DNA of 64,000 nucleotides from Breviolum minutum Mf 1.05b.01 (lineage: Eukaryota; Sar; Dinophyceae; Suessiales; Symbiodiniaceae). Every line of letters begins with the position of its first letter. The first letter of the stretch is position 1. This document shows positions 1-8,399 of the stretch, piece by piece. A program made the position numbers and the translations under genes. Where the stretch lies: NCBI GenBank assembly GCA_000507305.1, contig DF239554.1, forward strand, positions 146,770 to 210,769, read 5' to 3'. A model generated the notes under the pieces. The model was not told where the DNA came from. It did no database searches and saw only the letters and a list, made by a program, of their open reading frames with translations.

Positions 1-218
1 GGGTAGAAGTCAACTTTACTCCTGACCCAAAGTGGTTTCGTCTCAACTTCACCTTTTCCTTGCGGGCGGGAAATCATGGGAAATCAATTTTTGCGGCACA
101 AGCAAAAAATGGCAGGTTTCCAGGGCTGATCCTTTGGAATTTTCCCGGCAGATTTTTGAACAAACAAATGGCAACCTCCATGGTAACCCGGACCGATTGG
201 GACATGTGAGCCCTCCAG

Positions 219-258
219 GAACTCAGAGAGGAGCTCCAGTCCGAGAGGCCCCCGGGTG
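219..258 (+). CDS. candidate coiled-coil exon
   Basis: After a CTCCAG acceptor the frame reads ELREELQSERPPGG, a charged heptad-like segment resembling the exon ELASLREELQCQREAFK at 1756-1806. It probably belongs to the coiled-coil array that fills the first 6.4 kb. The donor is uncertain. Called only by similarity to the array exons and by splice context. Confidence 0.3.
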
Positions 259-435
259 GTTTCCCTGAGAGTTTGTTTGACAACCTTTCATCCCTGGGAA
301 GAGGTTACCCACCCGGGGCAACCAAAAGGAAAGGAAATCGGATGGATTTCCAATTTTCATCATGTTGTCAGAGGTGAGTGTTTAAATAAACTTCGGGAAG
401 TCACTTCGCCAGCCGCCGAGGTCAGCATTTGACAG

Positions 436-498
436 AAGCAAAGTGAAGTTGGAGGAAACTGCAAGTCCTGTGGAAATCTTGAAATCTGGGATTCAGAA
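436..498 (+). CDS. candidate exon between AG acceptor and GTAAGA donor
   Basis: A 63-nt segment is bounded by a GACAG acceptor and a canonical GTAAGA donor. The frame starting at its second base reads SKVKLEETASPVEILKSGIQ, polar and helix-prone. No family is recognised. It lies at the head of the coiled-coil exon array and on the same strand, so it may be an exon of that gene. Confidence 0.35.
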
Positions 499-953
499 GT
501 AAGAATCGACACCATTTTTGAAAACATGTATTCAGGATTATTCATGGATCATCTTGTCAAAATCCCTTCATCTTTTTTAAAATGTTTTTTTTTTTGAATC
601 TTATCCTTAAGAACTATTTCATGCGGGGCCAACATCGTGACTTGGTCAACCTTCGGTTGAAAAGGAGTCACATGATGCAGAGATGAAGCGCTCGCGAAGG
701 TTGGCCCACTGAACAATTGGGGAATCACCGATGCTTGAATCACCGTTTTTTTTTTGGCGATGTTAGTTTGATTGATGTATGTTAGAGGAAGTATTAGGGA
801 ACAGCATATCAATATATACAGTAGTACTCGAGGCTGACAATGTCAGGAGGTTTGTTTCTACAACAAATACTAATGCAACATCTTGTTGGTTTTGTGGTGC
901 CACGCATTGAGTTGTTGTTTTGGATTTCGGGTTTTCATGTTTTTTTTCGCAAG

Positions 954-1033
954 GCAAGCAGAAGAATCGAATGATGCGATGGATGCTCTCACCTTGCAGC
1001 TGACACATCAGCAAAGTCCGAACGCTTGGATAG
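954..1033 (+). CDS. coiled-coil array exon a1 (unit A)
   Basis: The exon lies between a pyrimidine-rich CGCAAG acceptor and a GTGAAA donor. Its frame gives QAEESNDAMDALTLQLTHQQ, a glutamine-rich amphipathic helix. A diverged copy, reading VKDSLTLQLTQQQSRVL, occurs at 4064-4125, and this homology supports both as coding. In this copy the next array exon (a2) follows only about 145 bases downstream. The parent protein is not identifiable beyond being a repetitive coiled coil. Confidence 0.5.
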
Positions 1034-1177
1034 GTGAAAAAACCGTACTTTCAGCACCTGATATAGTTTGATGATGTTTGACAACAAATGACAAGAAATC
1101 CCTTGTTAATGGTGGCTTCAATTTGGGGAATCCTTTCCAAAACCGTCTAATTCTTAAGTCTCTCGAAATCGAGGCAG

Positions 1178-1233
1178 GGAACACGCGCTCGAAAGCGAAC
1201 TGCTGGCTTTAAGAGGCCAGCAAGATGCGCTGC
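1178..1233 (+). CDS. coiled-coil array exon a2 (unit A)
   Basis: The frame reads EHALESELLALRGQQDAL, a heptad pattern with leucines at spaced positions, between a GAGGCAG acceptor and a GTTGAA donor. A diverged copy at 5445-5481 reads ERELETELLALR. Conservation of the peptide while the flanking intron sequence differs argues that both copies are genuine exons of a coiled-coil protein. Confidence 0.5.
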
Positions 1234-1298
1234 GTTGAATCTTGAGCCGGAAAATAGTTTGAAGGCTACCATCTACTAAGATTTCAACCATGTCGCAG

Positions 1299-1353
1299 GC
1301 TCTGAAGCTGCTTTGCAAGCACAACTCCAAAGTGCAGAATCTCGGCATGAAGG
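1299..1353 (+). CDS. coiled-coil array exon a3 (unit A)
   Basis: Following a GTCGCAG acceptor the frame reads SEAALQAQLQSAESRHEG. The core LQAQLQSA matches LQAKLQSA in the tandem units at about 2761 and 3412, so this helix has been copied several times. The donor is not clear; a GC donor near 1346-1353 is possible. The same exon recurs almost identically at 5568-5622. Confidence 0.45.
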
Positions 1354-1582
1354 CCTTTGATAATCTCTGGTGGTATTTCTGGCATCATGTCCCACCGAAA
1401 GTTCTGGTGGGGACGTGCTTGATGGATATGCTTGATGGCAGGTCGAGATTTGGCAGATGCAGATGCTCAGACCACCCCGGAAGGTGAGGCAGAGCAGACT
1501 GCTACGATTTTGGTGAAGGCCGGAATTCAAAATTTCCATGTGAGTCATGGTAATTCTGGTTTGAACTTTTTCAAGCATTTAG

Positions 1583-1668
1583 GACTTCGAAGCAGAGTCA
1601 AGAGCACAGCAAGAGGCGAGATCTGCCAGAGACAGCCGCAGTTTGATGGACTTACTTTCCTCGCTTGA
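1583..1668 (+). CDS. coiled-coil array exon a4 (unit A)
   Basis: After a CATTTAG acceptor the frame reads DFEAESRAQQEARSARDSRS and continues LMDLLSSLELF, an alanine/arginine/glutamate helix typical of coiled coils. The 3' end is uncertain because the frame stays open to a TGA near 1700. The near-identical copy is at 5852-5937. Confidence 0.45.
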
Positions 1669-1755
1669 ATTATTTCCACTGTCACTCCGACTCATTGCTT
1701 GACTTCAGCCTCTCTAGCAGTCTAGCTATCTTAAGTTCTGAAATCATACTGCAAG

Positions 1756-1806
1756 GAGCTAGCATCTCTTCGAGAAGAACTCCAGTGCCAACGAGAGGCA
1801 TTCAAA
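1756..1806 (+). CDS. coiled-coil array exon a5 (unit A)
   Basis: A 17-codon exon, ELASLREELQCQREAFK, lies between a CTGCAAG acceptor and a GTACTA donor. It is phase 0 at both ends, so it can be added or removed without changing frame. Its duplicate at 6025-6075 has TT where this copy has the GT donor. Confidence 0.5.
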
Positions 1807-1889
1807 GTACTAAAGACCCGAGGGATTTCGTGAGTGCATTGCCTGCTTGTCAGAAAGTTAACAGCTGACTGTACAAGTGCTTTCTGAAG

Positions 1890-1980
1890 CTGCAGGCAGA
1901 GGAAAGAAGCGTTGAGAACCAACATCCTCAGGCAGACGAACAACTCCGTGCAGAGGAGCTGTTTGCAACAAAAGCCAGAG
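1890..1980 (+). CDS. coiled-coil array exon a6 (unit A)
   Basis: The frame reads LQAEERSVENQHPQADEQL and then RAEELFATKAR, a strongly charged helix. Three copies exist in the window (here, 2918-3008 and 6159-6246) with mostly conservative changes. The likely acceptor is CTGAAG just upstream, or the CAG six bases later; the donor may be GC at CCAGAG|GC. Confidence 0.5.
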
Positions 1981-2429
1981 GCTTTCTCAACAAACAAACA
2001 CATTGTTGTAAACCATATTTCTGTTTAAAAAACATTGTTGTAAAAACACAGTCTCGTAGATAAGACTCTCGTAGATAAGACACATCTGAAAGAGTCTTTG
2101 ATGTCCAAATATTATCAATAGTGGATCTAGACCACCATTTCTTTTGGAAATCCCACCATTTCACCATGGATTGAAGAACAACGACTTAGTTTTTGAGTAA
2201 GGGTTTCTGGTCGTTCCGAAAAATCATGGTGTGGTACCCATTTTTTTCGTTGCAAAATTCCATGCCTCCTTGGTTGGGAAATTTGCCTTTCTGGTTTCTT
2301 GTTGCCTCTTTTTAGTGGATACATCAATAACTCAGAAGATAATGTGATCTTCATTGCCAAAAAACCTTGCCATGTCCAAATTCATTCTATACAAAATCCT
2401 TAAACACATTGTAGAGTCATAAAGCATAT

Positions 2430-2904
2430 CTGGTGCTGAGCAATTGTGTACCTTATATGAATGCCGCAATTGACAGGCAGCAGAAGAACTTGCGAGTTCG
2501 AAACTGGAAGTTGAGCAACTTTCTGTTTGCCTGCCTCGTTTAATGGCATGTTTGAAGACTGGAAGTGTCATTGAAGAATCGCATAGAAGAGAAACTTGCA
2601 GGGAGGACACTCTCGGCAAAGCATCATTGTCTTTGCTAGGAACGCATGTCTCAGTTGCAGATGGCCCATGGCTTGGCTACTGAGGCACGATTCTAGCATT
2701 GTAGCATTGTAGCATATTTTAGCAGTGTTTATGGACATCATCCAAGTAGTTCTGGCCGCGCAGGAGTTGCAAGCAAAGCTCCAGTCTGCCAGGAGCGCTA
2801 TGCTTCCAAGATTACTGCTGCAGATTGTCTTCCAAATGCTGTCATGGTCCATCAAAAGTATCATGCAGGCCAGTCTCTCCTGGAGGAGACAACGAGGTGC
2901 TTCN
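2430..2904 (+). repeat. tandem duplication unit B, copy 1
   Basis: This block repeats at 3085-3555 with an offset of 651-655. The copies differ by a few substitutions and a short deletion near the CATCATTG segment. The unit carries coding-like segments (AAEELASSKLEVEQLSV and AAQELQAKLQSARSAM). Copy 1 ends at a single N at base 2904, so the junction is an assembly gap and the true copy number is unknown. Confidence 0.85.
2477..2618 (+). CDS. coiled-coil array exon b1 (unit B copy 1)
   Basis: After a TTGACAG acceptor the frame stays open for more than 60 codons, starting AAEELASSKLEVEQLSVC. The segment EELASS..EVEQLSV resembles EELASSREEVAQLS at 6302-6349, where a GT donor follows directly, so the true exon here may end near 2527. 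Part of the array coding for a long coiled coil. Confidence 0.4.
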
Positions 2905-2917
2905 GTGCATTCTGAAG

Positions 2918-3008
2918 CTGCAGGCAGAGGAAAGACGTGTTGAGAACCAACATCCTCAGGCAGAAGAACAGCTACTTGCAGAGGAGCTGTTTGCAACAAA
3001 GGCCAGAG
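2918..3008 (+). CDS. coiled-coil array exon a6-like, copy 2
   Basis: The frame reads LQAEERRVENQHPQAEEQLL and then AEELFATKAR, the second copy of the exon at 1890-1980. It sits just after the N at 2904, between the two tandem B units, so its local context may be misassembled. Confidence 0.45.
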
Positions 3009-3084
3009 GCTTTCAGATTGTAGTCAAACATATTCTTAGTCAAACACATTATTGTAAAGCACATTCTAGAGTCAAAAAGCATAT

Positions 3085-3555
3085 CTGGTGCTGAGCAATT
3101 TTGTACCTTATATGAATGTCGCAATTGACAGGCAGCAGAAGAACTTGCGAGTTCGAAACTGGAAGTTGAGCAACTTTCTGTTTGCCTGTCTCGTTTAACG
3201 GCATGTTTGAACACTGGAAGTGTCATTGAAGAATCGCATAGAAGAGAAACTTGCAGGGAGGACACTCTCGGCAAAGCATCATGTCGCTAGGAACGCATGT
3301 CTCAGTTGCAGATTGCCCATGGCTTGGCTACTGAGGCACGATTCTAGCATTGTAGCATTGCAGCATATTTTAGCTGTGTTTATGGACATCATCCAAGTAG
3401 TTCTGGCCGCGCAGGAGTTGCAAGCAAAGCTCCAGTCTGCCAGGTGCGCTATGCTTCCAAGATTACTGCTGCAGAGTGTCTTCCAAATGCTGTCATGGTC
3501 CATCAAAAGTATCATGCAGGCCAGTCTCTCCTGGAGGAGACAACGAGGTGCTTCT
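3085..3555 (+). repeat. tandem duplication unit B, copy 2
   Basis: Second copy of the block at 2430-2904, including the b1 exon (starting at 3132) and the LQAKLQSAR segment (near 3412). It is four bases shorter around the CATCATGTCGC segment. Similarity stops after GAGGTGCTTC, where unique sequence begins. Confidence 0.85.
3132..3273 (+). CDS. coiled-coil array exon b1 (unit B copy 2)
   Basis: Same reading as 2477-2618, beginning AAEELASSKLEVEQLSVC, after the identical TTGACAG acceptor. The open frame and peptide are preserved between copies. The 3' boundary is as uncertain as in copy 1. Confidence 0.4.
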
Positions 3556-3768
3556 CTAAGTGATGGGATAGCTGGGTTGCCGTTTGATAGGTATGACCGC
3601 TTACTGTGTATGGACTAGTTTTCATGCATCTCCCACAGACTTTTAAAAGCATGCATGCTCGGGGTATATGTGGATTGTATGTGAAGACAATGATGAAAAT
3701 AAGCTCTGTAGATGCCGGATTGACACAACCACGAGAATGATTGATGCATATTGATGCATGATTTGCAG

Positions 3769-3814
3769 GCGTTGCAGCAGGAACTGGAGCTTGCCAGAAC
3801 GCCATGCTGGCTTT
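3769..3814 (+). CDS. candidate coiled-coil exon
   Basis: After a GATTTGCAG acceptor the frame reads ALQQELELARTPCW, related to the repeated ELQAKLQSAR helix. The frame remains open to about 3912, so the donor is not fixed. Confidence 0.35.
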
Positions 3815-3912
3815 TATTAATTCACGAGCGAAAGCAACAAGGGAACATAAGAGAAAAAAAATATGAGCCTTTGTCAGTCTTCGCATTACTTCATGGTCTC
3901 AATAGATGGCAG

Positions 3913-3957
3913 GCAAGTTGCTGAAGCAGAGGATGCTGCAGAAGTGTCCGCGTCTAA
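3913..3957 (+). CDS. candidate coiled-coil exon
   Basis: After a GATGGCAG acceptor the frame reads QVAEAEDAAEVSAS before a stop. The acidic alanine-rich composition matches array exons. Short, and called on composition only. Confidence 0.3.
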
Positions 3958-4063
3958 TTAATAGCTTTGCATGCACTGGTACATACTGTTCCATACTGGT
4001 CCAGACTCTGTCCATAGTGTTCCATAGTGTTCCATACTGTGTCCCCTGGTTCCTTTTCCTAAG

Positions 4064-4125
4064 GCTGCAACAAGTCAAGGATTCTCTCACCCTGCAACTG
4101 ACGCAGCAGCAGAGTCGTGTCCTCG
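4064..4125 (+). CDS. coiled-coil array exon a1' (unit A')
   Basis: After TTTTCCTAAG the frame reads LQQVKDSLTLQLTQQQSRVL, homologous to exon a1 at 954-1033. In unit A the next array exon (a2) is about 145 bases away. Here the homologous exon (5445-5481) is about 1.3 kb away and the complete HCc gene lies between. The donor may be GT at CGT|GT or GA at CTCG|GA. Confidence 0.45.
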
Positions 4126-4253
4126 GATGTTGCTCTTGAAAGATGTCTATTTGTTTTTCATTCTGCGATCGTCATTTTTCTCATGCAGATTTGTTGCTGA
4201 TCCAACTTAGTAGAAGACATGACAGAACTGGGATCTTCCAAGTATTGTTTTGT

Positions 4254-4274
4254 TGCTATGCCTATCCGGCTCAA
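4254..4274 (+). promoter_or_regulatory. possible relict spliced-leader sequence
   Basis: The block ends GGCTCAAG, the last eight bases of the conserved dinoflagellate spliced leader, and matches the 21-base leader core at about 13 positions when aligned from that end. It lies 59 bases upstream of the HCc start codon. Relict leaders upstream of genes are known in dinoflagellates after cDNA recycling, but this match is weak and could be chance. Confidence 0.25.
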
Positions 4275-4303
4275 GCTCTCTTGCACTTGCTTGCGCTTTG
4301 CCT

Positions 4304-4305
4304 AG
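4304..4305 (+). promoter_or_regulatory. likely trans-splice acceptor for HCc gene
   Basis: An AG closes the pyrimidine-rich stretch CTTGCGCTTTGCCTAG. The start codon follows 28 bases later with no intervening ATG, so a leader added here would give a short 5' UTR as is usual for dinoflagellate mRNAs. Inferred from position; not proven by sequence alone. Confidence 0.4.
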
Positions 4306-4333
4306 ATCTCATCAACCGCTTCGTCATTTCAAC

Positions 4334-5065
4334 ATGGCGCTGCCAATGAAGAAGACCGTGATGAAGAGCATGAAGAGCGTGAAGACTGCGATGAAAGTGC
4401 GGGTGATGAAAAAGAAGGCCGTGAGCAAGATTGCACGGGGCAAGTTGGCAAAGGTGGTGGTCTTCAAAGGCAACAAGGAGACAAATTTTCTGAGGATCAA
4501 AAAACAACTTTTTTAAAGTAGCAGCCTTTCCACGCTTCAACTGTGCCTTTTGCGTTTTTGCATTTTGAGCCATTTTTCTTAATCAGTTTTATTTTTTTTG
4601 ATGGGTAGAAACAATATTTTTGATTAATTGATTTATATATTTATATTTATTTTGTGGATATGTCTTAAACATTCTTTGTATGCGTGGACAGTTTTCTTTG
4701 ATACCCTGCTCACCAGGAGAAAACTGCAGGTGGGAAAACCCGTTCTGACCTCATGAAGAACAAAAGGAACAAAGTCGTGAGCAAGAAGCAGAATGCCGCG
4801 GGCAAGAAGGCGTATGCGAACATTTCTACTTGGACGAGTAGTGTCTTGGAAAATCTTTGGTACCCTTAGCCCCTTTTAGTTTAGTGGGGTTCTACAGCGA
4901 GAGATGTAACCCGCTAAAACCTTTAGCAGGGGACCTAAGTTTTGCCCAGGTGTGATCAAGGCACGCAAGGAGTTGGGCATCAAGGGCTTCTGCGCGGTGA
5001 ATGGAAAGACACCTTCCGGCAAGGCACTCTATGCAAAGGCCAAGGCCATCTATGCCGACGCTTGA
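4334..5065 (+). CDS. HCc/HLP-type histone-like major basic nuclear protein (three exons)
   Basis: I recognise this as a dinoflagellate histone-like protein, a small lysine-rich chromatin protein of nucleosome-poor nuclei. The coding sequence is join(4334..4477, 4717..4840, 4950..5065), 384 nt, 127 residues, ending in TGA. Exon 1 gives a Met/Lys-rich head and the family block KAVSKIARGKLAK (about residues 30-42). Exon 2 continues GGKTRSDL and KKQNAAGKKAYANISTWTS. Exon 3 gives VIKARKELGIKGF and ends GKALYAKAKAIYADA. Length is close to the usual 110-120 residues, with a slightly longer basic head. Intron 1 (239 nt) reads GA...AG, the non-canonical donor class seen in dinoflagellates; intron 2 (109 nt) reads GT...AG, with a one-codon ambiguity at the AGT junction. 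The frame is intact. It sits on the same strand inside the coiled-coil exon array, between exons a1' and a2'. Confidence 0.92.
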
Positions 5066-5444
5066 GAAGTTCAACTTCAGGCAGTTTGAGCTTGCGTGGT
5101 AGTTCACGGAGCATCAAATCTGCCTCTTGATCTTCTTTTTAGATCAGATTGAACTCAGCGTGTACAGCAGATTTTAGCTGAGTTCTAGTGGGCAAACCGC
5201 TTGACCGTTGCAGACAAAATGTGAACGTGTCCCAAGGGCTGACTATGAATGCAGAGTTGCTGTTTGAACGCACCAAAGTAAGACGAAGGTTTGAATCATA
5301 GGACTGATCTGATCATTGCTCACGCCGTTCAATGTTCAAATTTGCAATATGCAGTGGAAGCATCTTGAGCAACACTTTCATGATTCCGTTGGCTAGGATG
5401 CACCGCTTTCAGTCTCGAATATGTTGTCTGAATGTTGAGGCAAG

Positions 5445-5481
5445 GAACGGGAACTTGAAACTGAGCTGCTTGCTCTACGAG
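5445..5481 (+). CDS. coiled-coil array exon a2' (unit A')
   Basis: A 37-nt segment between a GGCAAG acceptor and a GGTCTC donor reads ERELETELLALR, homologous to exon a2 (EHALESELLALR) at 1178-1233. It lies 380 bases after the HCc stop codon and about 70 bases before the near-identical duplicated block. Confidence 0.5.
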
Positions 5482-5567
5482 GTCTCTTGTCCAACTATCG
5501 CCTGTTGCGAGTCATGTCCACTTGAAGCTTATGCGGTTTTGGCTTCGACATCTCAACCATGTCGCAG

Positions 5568-5622
5568 GCTCTGAAGCTACTTTGCAAGCACAACTCCAAA
5601 GTGCAGAATCTCGGCATGAAGG
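5568..5622 (+). CDS. coiled-coil array exon a3' (unit A')
   Basis: Copy of exon a3 (core LQAQLQSAES) inside the duplicated block, with the same GTCGCAG acceptor. One base differs (GCTACTTTGC against GCTGCTTTGC), which is a coding change in the called frame. Confidence 0.4.
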
Positions 5623-5851
5623 CCTTTGATAATCTCTGGTGGTATTTCTGGCATCATGTCCCACCGAAAGTTCTGGTGGGGACGTGCTTGATGGATATGC
5701 TTGATGGCAGGTCGAGATTTGGCAGATGCAGATGCTCAGACCACCCCGGAAGGTGAGGCAGAGCAGACTGCTACGATTTTGGTGAAGGCCGGAATTCAAA
5801 ATTTCCATGTGAGTCATGGTAATTCTGGTTTGAACTTTTTCAAGCATTTAG

Positions 5852-5937
5852 GACTTCGAAGCAGAGTCAAGAGCACAGCAAGAGGCGAGATCTGCCAGAG
5901 ACAGCCGCAGTTTGATGGACTTACTTTCCTCGCTTGA
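5852..5937 (+). CDS. coiled-coil array exon a4' (unit A')
   Basis: Copy of exon a4, reading DFEAESRAQQEARSARDSRS, with the same CATTTAG acceptor. No differences from copy 1 were seen in this stretch. Confidence 0.4.
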
Positions 5938-6024
5938 ATTATTTCCACTGTCACTCCGACTCATTGCTTGACTTCAGCCTCTCTAGCAGTCTAGCTATCT
6001 TAAGTTCTGAAATCATACTGCAAG

Positions 6025-6075
6025 GAGCTAGCATCTCTTCGAGAAGAACTCCAGTGCCAACGAGAGGTATTCAAA
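6025..6075 (+). CDS. coiled-coil array exon a5' with lost GT donor
   Basis: Copy of exon a5. The base change at 6076 turns AAA|GTAC into AAA|TTAC, so the canonical donor present in copy 1 is gone. GCATTC is also GTATTC, changing Ala to Val. Either splicing uses another site, or this copy of the exon is no longer spliced as before. Confidence 0.4.
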
Positions 6076-6158
6076 TTACTAAAGACCCGAGGGATTTCGT
6101 GCGTGCATTGCCTGCTTGTCAGAAAGTTAACATCTGACTGTACAAGTGCTTTCTGAAG

Positions 6159-6246
6159 CTGCAGGCAGAGGAAAGACGTGTTGAGAACCAACATCCTCAG
6201 GCAGAAGAACAACTACTTGCAGAGGAGCTCTTTGCAACAAAGGCCG
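6159..6246 (+). CDS. coiled-coil array exon a6' (unit A')
   Basis: Third copy of the a6 helix, reading LQAEERRVENQHPQAEEQLL. It is closer in sequence to the 2918-3008 copy (RRVEN, LLAEEL) than to its positional partner at 1890, which points to gene conversion or a more complex duplication order. Confidence 0.45.
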
Positions 6247-6301
6247 GGATTTTGGCTGCAAAGTCTTTCAGTCCTTCGGTTTGCTGGTGTCTTTAGTAAA
6301 G

Positions 6302-6349
6302 GTGGTAGAAGAGCTTGCAAGCTCAAGGGAAGAAGTGGCGCAACTTTCG
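6302..6349 (+). CDS. coiled-coil array exon (b1-like)
   Basis: Sixteen codons, VVEELASSREEVAQLS, lie between a TAGTAAAG acceptor and a GTCTGA donor, phase 0 at both ends. Homologous to the beginning of exon b1 (AAEELASSKLEVEQLS), here with a clear donor. This is the last array exon I can support in this cluster. Confidence 0.5.
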
Positions 6350-6559
6350 GTCTGACTGCCCTGATTTGAAGACTCCGTGCAGCTGACGTATGCTCCTGAC
6401 CCTTTGGTGACCAGGAGGTATCGGAAATACCCACAACCACTTGTCTTTCTTGACACGGCTCGCCGCATAAATGGGACAGACCTGTTGGATCATATCCAAA
6501 ACAATCACTTTTTTGGTCTAGTTTTTCACTAAAACTAAATTCAGGCTGGGCTCTCTTTT

Positions 6560-8240
6560 TTCAAACTCGGTTTATTCACGGAGGATTTTTTGGTGGTGAC
6601 ACAAAAATGGTGCCAGTCGCCAGTCGCCAGGCGCGCATGGAAGATTTGGACTTTGCGCTGCAAATTGCCAGCGAAGCGGCAGCAGAGGTTGCTGGGAAGA
6701 TCGGCGATCACCAGTTGATGTAGGATCGATATATAGATATCCCAGTATCCATAGGGTTTTTTTACATCCAAACGGTGGTTGGGAATGGGACTTCTGAAGC
6801 ATCTTCACAGTATGGTTAGTTCCCCGTCAAGATTTTAAGTGCGGAATGGGCTGCCCGCCCGGAAAGTTCGAAAAATTCGAGACTAGAACTTTGGACTGTT
6901 CCATACCGTTATTTGATATGACATGATATGAAATGAAATGAAATCAATCTAATCATGAATTGGTGCGCATACGTATATCATGATCATAATTAATACACGT
7001 AGTATCTGGTCAGAACCATACACATATAATTTACACTCACATTTGCTGTAGATAAAAATGAGCTGTTCTCCAAGAGTTGTGCCATGCTTGAACATTCGTG
7101 AATGAATTTTGGAATCTGCCAGGACTCTTCTTGTGCCATTCGAGAGGTGCAATGGGAATTTCTCACAAAAAACGCTAGCATTTTGAGAATCAAAATCGGT
7201 CCTCAAATATCCCAGGCACTTTCGGCTCTCTTAGAATTATGGGTAGGTACAAGTTATCAACAACATATTCCTCAGAATCAAATTAAAATTCGGAATCCTG
7301 GTTTTTCAAGTGGAGTCACTTGGACCGGTTGATTAGGAAAGGGGTCATTTTGAAAGGACCCATCAAATGAACCCAATCAACCCAACCCACCAAGATAACC
7401 AAAACCCAACCAACCCAATGATTGGAGATGATTGGAGGGTCCTTGGAGGGTCCAAGATTTCACCGGTGGGTTCACCCCAGGCGTGCCGCCTCCGAAGCGA
7501 ATGTCGGATGCTGGAGGTGCATTTTTGAGGATGGGCCAAAGGTTGCAAACCTAAAAATTACGGGACTTTTTGATACTTTTTGCCAGTTACCGATGTCTTA
7601 ACATATCGGCAAATATCACGAAAAATTCACGAAAAATTATAGATTTATGTACAACTTCAGCATTTAAATGGAAGTTCTTGTGTCTTTCCGTTTTTTTTTG
7701 GGGGGAATTGAAGCACTATCCAGTTTGGTATCTCCTTTGGATGGGCCTGTCTCCCGAAAGGGCGAACTGGGCGAAGCGAGAGAAACCTCGCAGAAATCAC
7801 CGAAGACTTCAGGTTGGACAAAAACAACGATGCATATTGAGATCCCCCTAAGAAACAGCCAAGGGTTTCACTTCCCCTTTAGAAAAAATGGGTGGGTTGC
7901 AATCCACCGTGGATTTTTTGACAGCCATGATTTTTTGGGGAACTTTTTTCTACAAGCATTTTTTGAAACTCAGAGAATCGGCAGACCGTCAGTGATTCAT
8001 GGAATTTTTGGCCCTTTTGCTGGGTTGGAGCTCTTGAAGGACAAGGGAGACATTTTCGAACAGTTGATGTGAGCATCGTCAATCAAAGACGATGTGATAT
8101 TTTTATGTGTACATCCAAAAGTAATGCATATCTCTATATATACACAATATATTATTCATTATATAGACTATAGTACTTATACTAGTAGTACTATAGTAAC
8201 ACAAAAGCACATTTGGTGATATCATTGGCTTTTTTCCATG
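6560..8240. other. no supported gene; intron or intergenic
   Basis: AT-leaning sequence with short imperfect repeats, for example a run of AACCCAACC-type words at 7370-7420 and ATGATATGAAATGAA words near 6915-6945. No stretch shows both open frame and splice-site context. The region may be one or more large introns. Confidence 0.4.
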
Positions 8241-8249
8241 GATCATGCG

Positions 8250-8375
8250 ACCTGTCACATGTATCTCCCCATGGCGACCTTCGGAAGGTGTCCGAGTTCA
8301 TCGGCCCACAGCAGACTTTGGTGATGCCACAGAGCTCCGTCGCTTGCAGGCAGTTTTCCAGCTGGCCGGGTGGGC
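8250..8375 (+). CDS. candidate exon
   Basis: The frame includes HRPTADFGDATELRRLQAVF and QLAGW, coding-like in composition with helix character, ending near a GGGTGG donor context. A second frame is also open over part of it, so frame choice is not secure. No family is recognised. Confidence 0.35.
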
Positions 8376-8399
8376 GTGGACACATGGGTTGTGGGTTGT

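Larger units (their letters stand above)
1284..1980 (+). repeat. segmental duplication copy 1 (partner 5553-6246)
   Basis: About 695 bases here match 5553-6246 at a constant offset of 4269 with only scattered substitutions, by eye roughly 98% identity, covering introns as well as exons a3-a6. Intron conservation means a recent DNA-level duplication rather than selection alone. The upstream flanks, including exon a2, are clearly more diverged. Confidence 0.9.
5553..6246 (+). repeat. segmental duplication copy 2 (partner 1284-1980)
   Basis: Near-identical to 1284-1980, introns included. The differences visible to me are isolated substitutions, one of which changes the splice donor of exon a5 from GT to TT at 6076. 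Similarity ends within GCAACAAAGGCC, after which unique sequence begins. Confidence 0.9.

Noticed and set aside
4552-4577. TTTTGAGCCATTTTT resembling part of a spliced leader
   Set aside because: The order of words does not match the leader on either strand; it lies inside HCc intron 1.
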